DNA of 64,000 bases from Kutzneria kofuensis (GCF_014203355.1 NZ_JACHIR010000001.1:2854038-2918037); one strand, 5' to 3'. Shown: positions 18,890 to 28,005, numbered from the stretch's first letter. Notes: generated by a model not told the origin, from the sequence alone. Translations and numbers: made by a program.

Positions 18890-19802
18890 TGTGGAACCAG
18901 CACCGCTGCGCGCGGGTAGCGGGGAACACCTCGCGTAAGGCACCCCAGAACCCGAGCGCGCCGTCACCGGCGGCCAGCACCGGCGCGCCCATCCCGCGCC
19001 GTTTGCAGTCCCGCAGCAGATCCGCCCACGACTCCACCGACTCCCGGTAGCCGTCGGCCAGCGCCACCAACTCCTTACGGCCGTCGGCGCGGACGCCGAT
19101 CATCACCAGCAGACAGAGTTTGTGCTCTTCGAGGCGAATGTTGACGTGGATGCCGTCCGCCCACAGGTACACGTAGTCCACATCGGACAGATCTCGTTCG
19201 GCGAAGGCGCGCTGGTCGGTCTTCCACTGCTCGGTCAGCTTCGTGATCACCGGCGCGGACAGCCCGGCGGCCGAGCCGAGGAACTGCCCCAGCGCGGGCA
19301 CGAAATCCCCGCTGGACAGGCCGTGCAGGTACAGCAGCGGCAGCACCTCGGTGACCTTCGGGGTCTTGCGCGCCCATGCGGGCAGGATCGCCGAGGAGAA
19401 CCGCTTGCGCTCGCCTGTGTCGGGGTCGACGCGTTTGTCATTGACCCGCGGCGCGGTCACCTCGACCGCGCCGGCGCTGGTGAGTACCTCGCGGGGCTGG
19501 TGGTGGCCGTTGCGCACGACCAGGCGGTGCCCTTGCTCGTCGCGGTCCTCGGCGAACGCGGCGATGTAGGCGTCGACCTCGGCTTTGAGAGCCTCGGCCA
19601 GCATCCGCCGGGCGCCTTCGCGGACGATCTCGTCGATCAAGGCCGGCGAGCTGGGCGTCGGGCGGGCGTTGTCGCCGGCGTCGGGGTCAGGGACTACGGT
19701 GAGCATGGGCGTGCCTTCCCAACCGACGCGCCAACGTCGGCTTGTTTGAGACCTCTACTCGATCACCGGGAAGGTACGCCCTTCACCGGCCGATCCACAG
19801 GT

Positions 19803-20320
19803 CTCAAGCATTGCTCCTTCGCGGTCTCCAACGACTCGGCGTTCCACTGGTCGACCGCTCTGTCCAAGGTCATGGGCTGCAACCCCGCCAGCAGCTCGTC
19901 CTGCCCGACCGCCATCAACAGCAAGGGCTACAACGACGGGCTGATCTACTACGACCCGAACTACGCCAGCAACCACAACCAGAACCTGTACCCGACCAAA
20001 CGGTTCTACACGCTCGGCCAGTACAGCAAATTCGTACGCCCGGGTCCGTTCGCTACCCGGTGACCGGCGCGCCGAGCGGCGTGCAGGTCACGGCGACATC
20101 GCTGGACGGCAACTGGACGCTCGTCGTCAACAACCTCAACGCCAGTGCCCAGACCGTGAGCGTGCGACTGCCGTCCAGCGGCGCCTCGGCGACCATGGCG
20201 TACCGCACCAGCGCCAGCGAGAACATGGCCGCTATCGGGCTACCGCCGATGTCCGCGGGCACCGCCTCCCTCAACCTGCCAGCACAAAGCATCACCACAT
20301 ACGTCTTCCACGCCGGCTAA
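19803..20320 (+). pseudogene. C-terminal remnant of a GH30-type glycosidase (galactanase or xylanase)
   Basis: The plus strand reads NDSAFHWSTALSKVMGCN, NDGLIYYDPNYASNHNQN and RFYTLGQYSKFVRPG. After a one-base frameshift near 20040 it continues SVRYPVTGAPSGVQVTATSL, ending SLNLPAQSITTYVFHAG. FYTLGQYSKFVRPG is the junction between barrel and beta-domain in GH30 enzymes. The N-terminal half with the catalytic residues is gone, replaced by the IS256 element. Some GH30 enzymes cut beta-1,6-galactan, which would fit the neighbouring pectin genes. Confidence 0.7.
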
Positions 20321-20327
20321 ACCATGT

Positions 20328-20370
20328 CGTGGACTGCTCCTCGCCGGAATCCACCAAGGAGCAGTCCACG
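20328..20370 (+). terminator. hairpin terminator after the GH30 remnant
   Basis: CGTGGACTGCTCCT (20328-20341) pairs perfectly with AGGAGCAGTCCACG (20357-20370) around a 15-base loop, directly after the stop. There is no clear T tract, as is common in actinomycetes. Confidence 0.7.
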
Positions 20371-20375
20371 GGCCG

Positions 20376-20640
20376 ATGCGATCAAGAAAGCCGCGCGAGC
20401 AGGATCAGGTACATCGCGTTGCGTCCAGGGTCGGCCTGGTAGCAGTAGTTCCCGGTCGGGATCACGGTCCGCTCGTCGACCTGCCGCAGATGAGCAATGA
20501 CCGCGGCACGCGGATCAGGGTTGGACTGGCCGACGACCATCCGTTGATGCGGGTCCGGTTTCGTCTGCTCGTCGACGCCTGGTCGTGCTGGCGTACCAAA
20601 CCGGCCTGGTCGGGCGAGGCCCCACCCAGTGATCACGGCC
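20376..20640. pseudogene. collapsed copy of the GH39-like / response-regulator locus
   Basis: On the minus strand 20382-20500 reads HLRQVDERTVIPTGNYCYQA, then NAMYLILLARLS, matching the C-terminus of the GH39-like protein at 56654 (HLQQVDERTVTSTGNYCYQA). On the plus strand 20505-20575 reads TRIRVGLADDHPLMRVRFRL, matching the response regulator start at 59695. Then about 20580-20610 reads VVLAYQTGLV, matching that regulator's C-terminus. The order and strands are those of 56654-60378, with the middle deleted. Confidence 0.75.
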
Positions 20641-20704
20641 GGGGCGAAGGCGGCGGTCGGCTCGTTGAGCCCGAGTGTCTCCCCACCGAACCGATGGGCG
20701 GCGG

Positions 20705-21736
20705 TCATGCCGATTCGCGCAGCACCAACTCCGTGTCGAGCACGGCCTGCCGGTGCTCCACCACCGTGCCGTCGATGAGTGCGACGAGCTCACGTGCGGC
20801 CCGCGCGCCAACCTCCTCGACCGGTTGCCCCACGGTCGTCAGCGGCGGATCCGTCGTCCGCGCGATCGAAGCGTTGTCGAAACCGATCACGGCGACGTCG
20901 TCGGGCACCCGACGCCCAGTTCGCCGCAGCGCCCGCAACACGCCGACCGCCATCAGGTCGGAGGCCACGAAGATCGCGTCCACGTCGGGCCGCCGGTCCA
21001 ACAGCCGCAGTGCCGCGTGTTCCCCCGACAGCAGGCGGAAATCGCCGTGTGCCACCAGGCCCGGATCGAAGCCATCGGTGTCGGTGAGCGCGTCGCGGAA
21101 GCCGGCGAGCCGGTCCACCCCGGCGGTCATGTCCTTCGGTCCGGCGACGGTGGCGATGCGGGTCCGGCCGGTCCCGACCAGGTGACGGACGGCGAGACCC
21201 GCCCCGCCGTGATTGTCGGCGTCCACATAGGAGTAGCGGTCCGGATCGGCGCACACCGGCCGGCCGACACCGACCACCGGGACATCAATCCGCCTCAGTG
21301 CTGGCGCATGCCGCGCGTGCATGCTCACGATGAGCACGCCGTCGACGTGCTCACCCCGTAAGTGACCGATCGCCGGGAACTTGCCGTTGCGGACCGGTTC
21401 CATTGTCAGCAGCACGGAGTGGTGATCGGCCGCAGCCAGTTCGCGATTGATGCCCCACAGAATCCGGCCGAAATACGGGTCGGCGAACAGCCGTCCCCCA
21501 TCCTCGCACACCGTCACGGCGACCAGGCCGGTGCGCCGGGGTGCGCTCCGGCCGGCTCGCTGCCGGACGTAGCCGAGCCGGCGCACCGCCTGCACCACCT
21601 GTTGGCGCGTCTCCGGCCGGACGTGGTTGAAACCGCTGAGCACACGGGATGCCGTCGCCAGCGAGACGCCGGCGGCATGGGCCACGTCCGCCAGCGTCGG
21701 TCGAACATCGGTCAGGTTGAGCACAGCAGTGTCCAC
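20705..21736 (-). CDS. LacI-family transcriptional regulator
   Basis: 343 residues. The helix-turn-helix and hinge (TLADVAHAAGVSLATASRVL, then SGFNHVRPETRQQVVQAVRR) lead to a periplasmic-binding-like sensor domain (GLVAVTVCEDGGRLFADPYF, VDADNHGGAGLAVRHLVGTG, AVIGFDNASIARTTDPPLTT). The start is a GTG at 21736 or, better placed after GAGAGGTGG, the GTG at 21724. It sits beside and opposite to the pectin operon at 22460, so it is the obvious candidate regulator, probably repressing until a galactan or rhamnogalacturonan fragment binds. The effector is not deducible. Confidence 0.85.
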   Translation of the reverse strand: MDTAVLNLTDVRPTLADVAHAAGVSLATASRVLSGFNHVRPETRQQVVQAVRRLGYVRQRAGRSAPRRTGLVAVTVCEDGGRLFADPYFGRILWGINRELAAADHHSVLLTMEPVRNGKFPAIGHLRGEHVDGVLIVSMHARHAPALRRIDVPVVGVGRPVCADPDRYSYVDADNHGGAGLAVRHLVGTGRTRIATVAGPKDMTAGVDRLAGFRDALTDTDGFDPGLVAHGDFRLLSGEHAALRLLDRRPDVDAIFVASDLMAVGVLRALRRTGRRVPDDVAVIGFDNASIARTTDPPLTTVGQPVEEVGARAARELVALIDGTVVEHRQAVLDTELVLRESA

Positions 21737-22022
21737 CTCTCGGCCGATCAGGACGAGGTGGCCAGGCCGGCCCGGGCGAAAAGCAGGGATTTTCGCATGA
21801 ACAGGGACCTTCCGAGCGTCGTTGCGCGGTTGCTCGACGGGAATGGCTCACGGAGTCCTTTCGACGGATCCGCGTGACCACTCCGGTGGCGCAGTGTCAA
21901 GCGATCGCACTGTGGCACGGGGATTGCGAGCCGGTCAAGAACCGACCCCGATGCCGCCGGCCGGTCTAGACCAACATATGCTCATCCACCCTGGGTTCGA
22001 TGAATTCGACGGGCGCACGGGC

Positions 22023-22038
22023 TGTCGAATATTCGACA
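22023..22038. promoter_or_regulatory. 16-bp perfect palindrome in the pectin-operon control region
   Basis: TGTCGAATATTCGACA is a perfect inverted repeat in the 720-bp gap between the LacI gene and the operon. Its half-site TGTCGAA is shared with the operator-like sites at 40129 and 44100, though the spacing is two bases shorter. Confidence 0.5.
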
Positions 22039-22127
22039 TACAGGCAACCCTACGAGGTAACACGTCATACCGAGCCGATGACTATCCATGGACCGAAGCT
22101 GAGGTCATCTCATCGGCATAGCGACGG

Positions 22128-22146
22128 GTCGACACGTCGTGTCGAC
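22128..22146. promoter_or_regulatory. 19-bp perfect palindrome in the pectin-operon control region
   Basis: GTCGACACGTCGTGTCGAC has 9-bp arms around a central T. It lies 330 bases before the first operon gene. Operator-like; the cognate protein is unknown. Confidence 0.45.
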
Positions 22147-22341
22147 GCGGAAGCCGCACGGGGGCTGCAGCCTCCTCGATGGTTGTAACTTTCACCAACC
22201 CGCGGCCGCCACGGCACGCGCGTCGTCGACGGTGTCGAAATCTGGCCGCCACCACTGAACACCGGCCACAATGGCCACGCTCGCACGCCACCGGCTGGCG
22301 CCGAACCGCCTTGCGTCCCGTCGACCAGCGGGCCTTGCGCG

Positions 22342-22355
22342 TTGAAACGTTTTTG
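22342..22355. promoter_or_regulatory. LacI-type operator core upstream of the pectin operon
   Basis: TTGAAACGTTTTTG contains the palindrome AAACGTTT with a central CG, the usual core of LacI/CcpA-type operators. It lies about 110 bases upstream of the first gene of the operon that faces the LacI gene. The remainder of 21737-22459 shows no gene. Confidence 0.5.
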
Positions 22356-22459
22356 CGGCGGCTCACACCGACGGTAACCTCCTCCGCACGTGTCGCCCGG
22401 ACTCACCGGACTCCGTCGCGCGATTGCGCAGTCCACACCGGACACCACAGGAGAAGTCC

Positions 22460-23512
22460 ATGTCTCTCAACCGTCACGCGATCCTCATGGCCGGCGTGAC
22501 CGCGGCCGTGCTGCTCCCCGCCCCGCTCGCCACGGCCGCACCACAGGCCCTGCCCCCGCACTGCTCCGGAACCGGACCGATCAAGTGCCACTTCGACGTC
22601 TCGCCGGGCAACTACGACGTCACGGTAGGACTCGGCAGTATCACGAAGGCGGCCAACACCTCCATGTCGGTCGAGGCACGCCGGCAGATCCTGACCGCCG
22701 TCGCGACGGCCGCAGGCAAGGTCGTTCCCACCACGGTCACCGTGAACGTGCGCACTCCGGAGGGGCAACCCACCGGTCAGGGCGGCACCGGAACCCCGGG
22801 CCTGGACATCGTCTTCGGCGGCAGCGCGCCCGCGATCAAATCCGTGACCGTGACCAAGGCCAATGCCCCACTGGCGGCCTATCTGGCCGGTGACTCAACC
22901 GTCTGCGATCAGCCGACCGCCCCCTACACGGGGTGGGGTCAGGTCCTGCCGACCGACGTGCGCAGCGGCGCCGTCGTCGCGAACTACGCGGACTCCGGCG
23001 AGAGCTCCGGCAGCTTCCTGGCCAACAAGGCGTTGTTCCCGACGCTCAAGGCCCTGGTCAAGAGCAAGGACCTGGTGTTCATCCAGTTCGGGCACAACGA
23101 CAAGGACACGTCGGAAAGCGCTTTCCGTAGTAACCTGGCCGCGATGGTCAACGGCGTGCGCGAGCGCGGCGGCATCCCGGTGCTCGTGACGCCGCCGGTG
23201 CGGCGGTTGTTCAACGGCAACACGCTCACCCCGACCGCGTTGCACGTCAACAACAAGGGCGTCGACCTGCCGGCGGTGATCCGCGCGCTCGGCAAGAGCG
23301 CGGACGTGCCGGTGATCGACCTGACGGCCAAGAGCAAGGCCCTGGTACAGGGCCTTGGCCCGGCCGGCTCACAGAAGATCTACCTCAGCAAGGCCGCCGA
23401 CGGCGTCAGCGACAACACGCACTTCTCCCAGTACGGCGCGACGCAGATGGCCGACCTTGTGGTGCAGGGCGTTCGCGAGCTGAACCTGTCGCTGACCGCC
23501 TACCTGCGCTGA
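22460..23512 (+). CDS. secreted rhamnogalacturonan acetylesterase (CE12, SGNH fold), copy 1
   Basis: 350 residues. A Sec signal (HAILMAGVTAAVLLPAPLAT) ends near AAPQA. An N-terminal beta domain (FDVSPGNYDVTVGLG to about residue 135) precedes the SGNH hydrolase domain. That domain has YLAGDSTVCD (nucleophile Ser), VVANYADSGESSGSF, FIQFGHNDKD (Asn) and DNTHFSQYGA (Asp-x-x-His). This is the CE12 layout; these enzymes remove acetyl groups from the rhamnogalacturonan I backbone so that lyases can act. The ATG at 22460 follows GGAGAA. It is the first gene of the operon, 25 bases before the GH2 gene. A second paralogue lies at 30446. Confidence 0.88.
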   Translation: MSLNRHAILMAGVTAAVLLPAPLATAAPQALPPHCSGTGPIKCHFDVSPGNYDVTVGLGSITKAANTSMSVEARRQILTAVATAAGKVVPTTVTVNVRTPEGQPTGQGGTGTPGLDIVFGGSAPAIKSVTVTKANAPLAAYLAGDSTVCDQPTAPYTGWGQVLPTDVRSGAVVANYADSGESSGSFLANKALFPTLKALVKSKDLVFIQFGHNDKDTSESAFRSNLAAMVNGVRERGGIPVLVTPPVRRLFNGNTLTPTALHVNNKGVDLPAVIRALGKSADVPVIDLTAKSKALVQGLGPAGSQKIYLSKAADGVSDNTHFSQYGATQMADLVVQGVRELNLSLTAYLR

Positions 23513-23537
23513 CGGTCGACACCGCAAAGGAGCGGTT

Positions 23538-25586
23538 ATGACTATCCGCGGCATAGCATGGACAATCGTCGCCTGTGCGCTGGCTTGCCTGGTGTTGACA
23601 CCGGTTGGGGCCGCCCCGGTCACGGCCGCCGTCAACCGGCAGCGCACGGTCAGTGACTTCGATGCAGGCTGGCTGTTCCACTACGGCGACGCGAGCGGCG
23701 CCAACGCGACCACCTACCCCGACAGCGACTGGCGCAAGGTCAGCGTCCCGCACGACTGGAGCATCGAGGGCCCGAACCCGCCGGCGAACCCGTTCGCCAA
23801 ATCAGCCCCGAGCACGGGGCACGGCGGCTACCTGCCCTCGGGAATCAGCTTGTACCGCAGGCACCTCTCCCTCGCCGGGATACCCGGCACCCGCAAGGTG
23901 TTCGTCGAGTTCGACGGCGTCATGGCCGACGCGAGCGTCTACGTCAACGGCAAGCTCATCGGCACCCACCCGTACGGCTACACCAGTTTCCGCTATGACA
24001 ACACAGCCGTGGCGAACCTCGGCGCCGACAACGTGATCGCCGTCAAGACCGACACCAGCCAGCAACCGGCGTCCCGGTACTACACCGGCGCCGGAATCTA
24101 CCGCGACGTCCGCCTCATCGCGACGGACCCGGTGCACGTCGATCAATGGGCCACCTACGTCACCACGCCGAACGCTACCGGCGTCCACGCGCAGACCACG
24201 GTGGTCAACAGCGGCAGTTCGGTGGCGAGCGTCAGCGTGCTGGGCGTGCTCTCGTTGGCCACCAACGTCATCGTCGGCGGCACGGCGGTTGACGACGACA
24301 TCACCCCGGTCGGCATCCGCACCCTGACCTTCAGCCCCTCGGCGGGGATGAAGCTGAACGGCAAGTCCGTGAAGTTCCAGGGTGTCGCCCTGCACCAGGA
24401 CTTCCACGGACTGGGCATGGCCGCCCCGCAACGGGCCGTACAGCGGCGACTGGCCGAGCTCAAGGCGCTCGGCGTGAACGCCATCCGCACCGCGCACGAC
24501 CCGCCGAGTCCGGCCTTCCTCGAACTCACCGACCGGATGGGTTTCCTGGTCCTGGACGAGTTCTTCGACGTCTGGACCCAGCACAAGTATTCCGACGTCG
24601 GCGACTACGCGACGTACTTCAACCGGACCGCCTCCTCCCCCACGGGCACGCCGGCCGTGCCCGGCGCGACCGGCTCGACGCCGTGGTACCAGGTCGACGC
24701 CACCAGCATCGTCGCGCGCGACCGCAACCACCCCAGCGTGGCGATGTGGAGTGCCGGCAACGAGATCCGCGACTCGATCTCGACGCGGACACCGCTGTTG
24801 AGCAAGATGGTGTCGATCTCGCACGCCCTGGATCCGAGCCGGCCCGTCACCCAGGCGCTGTTCCGGCCCGGCGACAGCGGTGACGTCACCGGCGCCACCC
24901 GGACCACCCTCGACGTCTTCGGCGGCAACTACCGGCCCGACGAGGTCATCAAGGCCATGGGCATGTCGCCGGCGCGGCCGGGGCTGTTCACGGAGATGGG
25001 CACCGACACGTCGGCGTGGACGACGGTGAAGAACAACCCCGGCGTCACCGGCCTGTTCATCTGGACCGGCGCGGCCTACCTCGGCGAGGCGGACGGCTTG
25101 TGGCCCAACGTCGAGACCAGCTTCGGCCTGATGGACGCGGTCGGGACGGTGCGACCGATCGGGTACTCGTGGCAGACCACCTGGGGCGCGCCCCGGACGT
25201 CACCGCCGCCGACCGGCAGCACGCCGAACCGGGTACTGCTCTCACCCGACCACGGCACGGTGTCGACCGACGGCAACGACATCTCGTACGTCAAGGCGAC
25301 CGTCGCCGACAGCTCCGGCCGGGTCGTGACCAGCTCCGCTGCCCCGATCACGTTCAGCATCAGCGGACCAGGCGTGATCGTGGCCGTCGACAGCGGCAGC
25401 CAGGCGCAGGAAAGCTTCCGCGGCAACACGAGGAAGGCGTACCAGGGCGTCGCGTACGCACTGGTCCGGGCCACCGGCGCGGGCACCATCACGGTGACCG
25501 CGAGCGCCAACGGGCTGACGCTGGGCAAGACCACCCTGACCGGCACCACGGCCCCGTTCGTGCCGTGCTCGGGCAGTTGCGACTGA
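23538..25586 (+). CDS. secreted GH2-family glycosidase (beta-galactosidase-like)
   Basis: 682 residues, AAAGGAG before the ATG, Sec signal to about residue 30. The sugar-binding domain reads DFDAGWLFHYGDASGAN, VPHDWSIEGP and YYTGAGIYRDVRLI. The barrel has FQGVALHQDFHGLGMAAPQR, NAIRTAHDPPSPAFLELTDR, MWSAGNEIRDS (acid/base Glu) and PGLFTEMGTDTS (candidate nucleophile Glu). A C-terminal Ig-like domain follows (LLSPDHGTVSTDGNDISYVK). Between VVNSGSSVASVSVLG and PVGIRTLTF the immunoglobulin-like domain is much shorter than usual, so domain 2 looks partly deleted although the frame is kept. Likely role: trimming terminal galactose from galactan side chains. Confidence 0.85.
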   Translation: MTIRGIAWTIVACALACLVLTPVGAAPVTAAVNRQRTVSDFDAGWLFHYGDASGANATTYPDSDWRKVSVPHDWSIEGPNPPANPFAKSAPSTGHGGYLPSGISLYRRHLSLAGIPGTRKVFVEFDGVMADASVYVNGKLIGTHPYGYTSFRYDNTAVANLGADNVIAVKTDTSQQPASRYYTGAGIYRDVRLIATDPVHVDQWATYVTTPNATGVHAQTTVVNSGSSVASVSVLGVLSLATNVIVGGTAVDDDITPVGIRTLTFSPSAGMKLNGKSVKFQGVALHQDFHGLGMAAPQRAVQRRLAELKALGVNAIRTAHDPPSPAFLELTDRMGFLVLDEFFDVWTQHKYSDVGDYATYFNRTASSPTGTPAVPGATGSTPWYQVDATSIVARDRNHPSVAMWSAGNEIRDSISTRTPLLSKMVSISHALDPSRPVTQALFRPGDSGDVTGATRTTLDVFGGNYRPDEVIKAMGMSPARPGLFTEMGTDTSAWTTVKNNPGVTGLFIWTGAAYLGEADGLWPNVETSFGLMDAVGTVRPIGYSWQTTWGAPRTSPPPTGSTPNRVLLSPDHGTVSTDGNDISYVKATVADSSGRVVTSSAAPITFSISGPGVIVAVDSGSQAQESFRGNTRKAYQGVAYALVRATGAGTITVTASANGLTLGKTTLTGTTAPFVPCSGSCD

Positions 25587-25597
25587 TGGAGGAGCTC

Positions 25598-26917
25598 ATG
25601 AAGCGTTCCCTGCTGTTCTCCGCGGTCACGGCGATCGCGGTCACCGTCGTCGGCAGTGCGGCGGCCGTGGGCAGCCCGGCGGCCGGCAAGACGTACTACG
25701 TCGCCCCGAGCGGCAACGACAGCGCCGCGGGGACACAAACCGCGCCCTGGGCGTCGATCGCCCACGCCCAGGCCGTCGTGCAAGCCGGCGACACGGTCTA
25801 CTTCCGGGGCGGCACCTACGCCTATTCACGGGCCAACAGCGGCTGCAAGAGCGAGACCGACCGGGTCGACGCGATCACCCTGAGCCGCAGCGGCAGTTCC
25901 GGCAACCTGATCAAATACGTGGCCTATCCCGGTGAGAAGCCCGTCTTCGACTTCTCCCGGGTCAAGGACAACTGCCGCATCAAGGGCTTCGACGTCACCG
26001 GCGACTGGATCCACATCAAGGGCCTGGAAGTCACGGGCGTTCCGCAGAACAACAACCTCAACCACGAGTCGTGGGGCATCTGGGTGTCCGGCAGCGACAA
26101 CGTCTTCGAACTGATCAACGCCCACCACAACATGGGGCCCGGCCTGTTCATCCAGGACGGCGGCGGCAACGTCGTGCTGAACTCCGACTCGCACGACAAC
26201 TACGACCCGCACACCTCCAACGGGGCCGGCGAGAGCGCCGACGGCTTCGGCGCGCACATCTCGGCCAACCATCCGGGCAACGTGTTCCGCGGCTGCCGCG
26301 CCTGGAACAACTCCGACGACGGGTTCGACCTGATCAACGCCTTCTCGTCGGTGACCATCGAGAACTCCTGGGCCTGGCACAACGGCTACATCCCGGGCAC
26401 GAACACCTCGTCCGGCAACGGCAACGGCTTCAAGATGGGCGGCTACGGCGGCAAGTACGTCTCGAACGGCGCCAAGCACACCATCCGGAACTCGGTGGCG
26501 TTCAACAACAAGGCGTCCGGTTTCTACGCCAACCACCACACGCTGGCCAACGACTACTTCAACAACACCAGCTACGGCAACCACCCCGACTTCAACATGC
26601 TCGGCGTGAACAGCAGCGGCGCGGCCGTCGGCCTGGGCAACCTGCGCAACAACATCGCCTACACCGGCACCCTGTTGTCGAACATGTCCGGCACCAGCGC
26701 CTCGTACAACTCCTGGAACCTGGGCGTCTCCCTGTCCGACGCCCAGTTCCGCAGCGTGTCGACGTCCGGTTGGGACGCGCCCCGGCAGGCCGACGGCAGC
26801 CTGCCCGTGCTGCCCAACTTCCGCCTCGCCGCCACCAGCGGCCTCATCGACAAGGGCACGAACGTCGGCCTGCCGTACAACGGGCGGGCGCCGGACCTCG
26901 GCGCCTTCGAGTCCTGA
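25598..26917 (+). CDS. secreted PL9-like polysaccharide lyase (pectate or rhamnogalacturonan)
   Basis: About 439 residues. ATG at 25598 follows GGAGG; another ATG at 25586 overlaps the GH2 stop (TGATG). After a Sec signal the protein starts KTYYVAPSGNDSAAGTQTAP, the usual opening of right-handed beta-helix lyases. It then has repeated helix turns: GIWVSGSDNVFELINAHHNM, GESADGFGAHI, GNVFRGCRAWNNSDDGFDLI and NGFKMGGYGG. The Asp-rich DGFDLI and GNGFKMGG segments are typical of PL9 calcium and catalytic regions. It should cleave the acidic backbone outside the cell. Substrate (polygalacturonate or rhamnogalacturonan) cannot be decided here. Confidence 0.8.
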   Translation: MKRSLLFSAVTAIAVTVVGSAAAVGSPAAGKTYYVAPSGNDSAAGTQTAPWASIAHAQAVVQAGDTVYFRGGTYAYSRANSGCKSETDRVDAITLSRSGSSGNLIKYVAYPGEKPVFDFSRVKDNCRIKGFDVTGDWIHIKGLEVTGVPQNNNLNHESWGIWVSGSDNVFELINAHHNMGPGLFIQDGGGNVVLNSDSHDNYDPHTSNGAGESADGFGAHISANHPGNVFRGCRAWNNSDDGFDLINAFSSVTIENSWAWHNGYIPGTNTSSGNGNGFKMGGYGGKYVSNGAKHTIRNSVAFNNKASGFYANHHTLANDYFNNTSYGNHPDFNMLGVNSSGAAVGLGNLRNNIAYTGTLLSNMSGTSASYNSWNLGVSLSDAQFRSVSTSGWDAPRQADGSLPVLPNFRLAATSGLIDKGTNVGLPYNGRAPDLGAFES

Positions 26918-26943
26918 TCCCCCTGCCAGACAAGGAGCTCACC

Positions 26944-28005
26944 GTGAACGACAAGCCCGAGACCCAACTGGGGCGGCGCAGCCTGCTGCTCGGCGCGGCC
27001 GCCGGCGCCGGCGCGCTCGTGCTCGGCACCAGCGCCCTGCCCCGGGCGCTGGCCGCCGCCGCGCCGGCCGCTCCCGCCGCGACCACCTTCTTCAAGGCCG
27101 TCGACATCAGCTGGGCGCCGCAGATGCAGGCCCACGGCTACAGCTGGAAGAACGCCAGCGGGCAGAGCCAGGACCTGCTGACCATTCTCAAGGGTTACGG
27201 CATCAGCGCGGTCCGGCTGCGCACGTTCGTCAACCCCAGCGGCGACCCCGCCAACGGCCACTGCAGCATCGCCGAGGTGGCGGCGTTCGCGAAAAAGATC
27301 AAGGACGCCGGCATGTCGATCATGCTGGACTACATGTTCGGCGACACCTGGAACTCCGTCGGCGTGCAGAACCCGCCCGGGGCCTGGAAGAACATGAGCT
27401 ACAGCCAGATGCTCTCGGCGATGAACAGCTACGTCAACCAGAGCATGAACGTCATGAAGAGCAACGACGTGCTGCCCACCTGGGTGCAGATCGGCAACGA
27501 GATCAACAGCGGCATCTGCCACCCCGTCGGCAGCGTCTCCAACCCGGGCCAGATGACCGGCCTGCTCAACGCCGCGTACAACCAGGTCAAGCAGGTGTCG
27601 CCGAGCACGACCGTGTGCATCCACTTGGCCCAGCCGCAGAAGTACGACTCGATGCAGACGTTCTTCAGCCGCTACTCCGGCAACGGCGGCAAGTGGGACA
27701 TGTCCGTGTTCTCCTCCTACGGCAGCGCCAGCCTGGCCGGCGGCATCGTCGGCAACATGAAGAAGATCTCCGACGCCTACCACAAGCCGTTCATGCAGAC
27801 CGAGTTCGGCGGACCCGTGAGCAAGGTCTCCGCCACCGAGTCCGCGCTGGTGGCCTACCTCAAGGCGCTCAAGAGCAACGGCGGGCAGGGCCTGTTCTAC
27901 TGGGAGCCCGAGTGCATGTCGCCGTTCACCGGCTACGGCAACGGCGCCTGGAACTCCTCGACCCGCCAGCCCACCGCGATCATGGACGGGTTCAAGCAGG
28001 TATGA
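26944..28005 (+). CDS. secreted GH53 endo-beta-1,4-galactanase
   Basis: 353 residues, GTG start with AAGGAG 6 bases upstream. The leader LGRRSLLLGAAAGAGALVLG has a twin-arginine pair, so Tat export is likely. The barrel reads FFKAVDISWAPQMQAHGYSW, VRLRTFVNPSGDPANGHCSI, LPTWVQIGNEINSGI (acid/base Glu) and HKPFMQTEFGGP (nucleophile Glu), ending with QGLFYWEPE. These are GH53 signatures. The enzyme cuts type I arabinogalactan side chains of pectin. The stop overlaps the next start (ATGA), so the two are coupled. Confidence 0.92.
   Translation: MNDKPETQLGRRSLLLGAAAGAGALVLGTSALPRALAAAAPAAPAATTFFKAVDISWAPQMQAHGYSWKNASGQSQDLLTILKGYGISAVRLRTFVNPSGDPANGHCSIAEVAAFAKKIKDAGMSIMLDYMFGDTWNSVGVQNPPGAWKNMSYSQMLSAMNSYVNQSMNVMKSNDVLPTWVQIGNEINSGICHPVGSVSNPGQMTGLLNAAYNQVKQVSPSTTVCIHLAQPQKYDSMQTFFSRYSGNGGKWDMSVFSSYGSASLAGGIVGNMKKISDAYHKPFMQTEFGGPVSKVSATESALVAYLKALKSNGGQGLFYWEPECMSPFTGYGNGAWNSSTRQPTAIMDGFKQV

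Larger units (their letters stand above)
16228..19706 (-). pseudogene. IS256-family transposase split by ISAzo13-like element
   Basis: The N-terminal part (19706 to about 18890) has SALIDEIVREGARRMLAEAL-type sequence, then DVDYVYLWADGIHVNIRLEE (first Asp), MIGVRADGRKELVALADGYR and AVLAAGDGALGFWGALREVF-type sequence (second Asp), ending TRAQRCWFH. The C-terminal part (16700 to 16228) continues KIANVLAALPKCAHP and ends with LRTTNPIEATFATVRHRTKV (Glu). Removing 16701-18889 and one TGT restores CWFHKIANVLAALPK in frame, so precise excision would regenerate the gene. Confidence 0.88.
16205..19806 (-). mobile_element. IS256-family insertion sequence, interrupted
   Basis: The ends share ACCTGTGGATC in inverted orientation (left about 16209-16219, right about 19792-19802). 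Outer limits are approximate. The element encodes a Transposase_mut protein split by an ISAzo13-like element; without it the element is about 1.4 kb, normal for IS256. I see no matching 8-9 bp target duplication. The left flank is DUF1996-side DNA and the right flank is inside a GH30 gene, which suggests a deletion next to the element. Confidence 0.8.
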
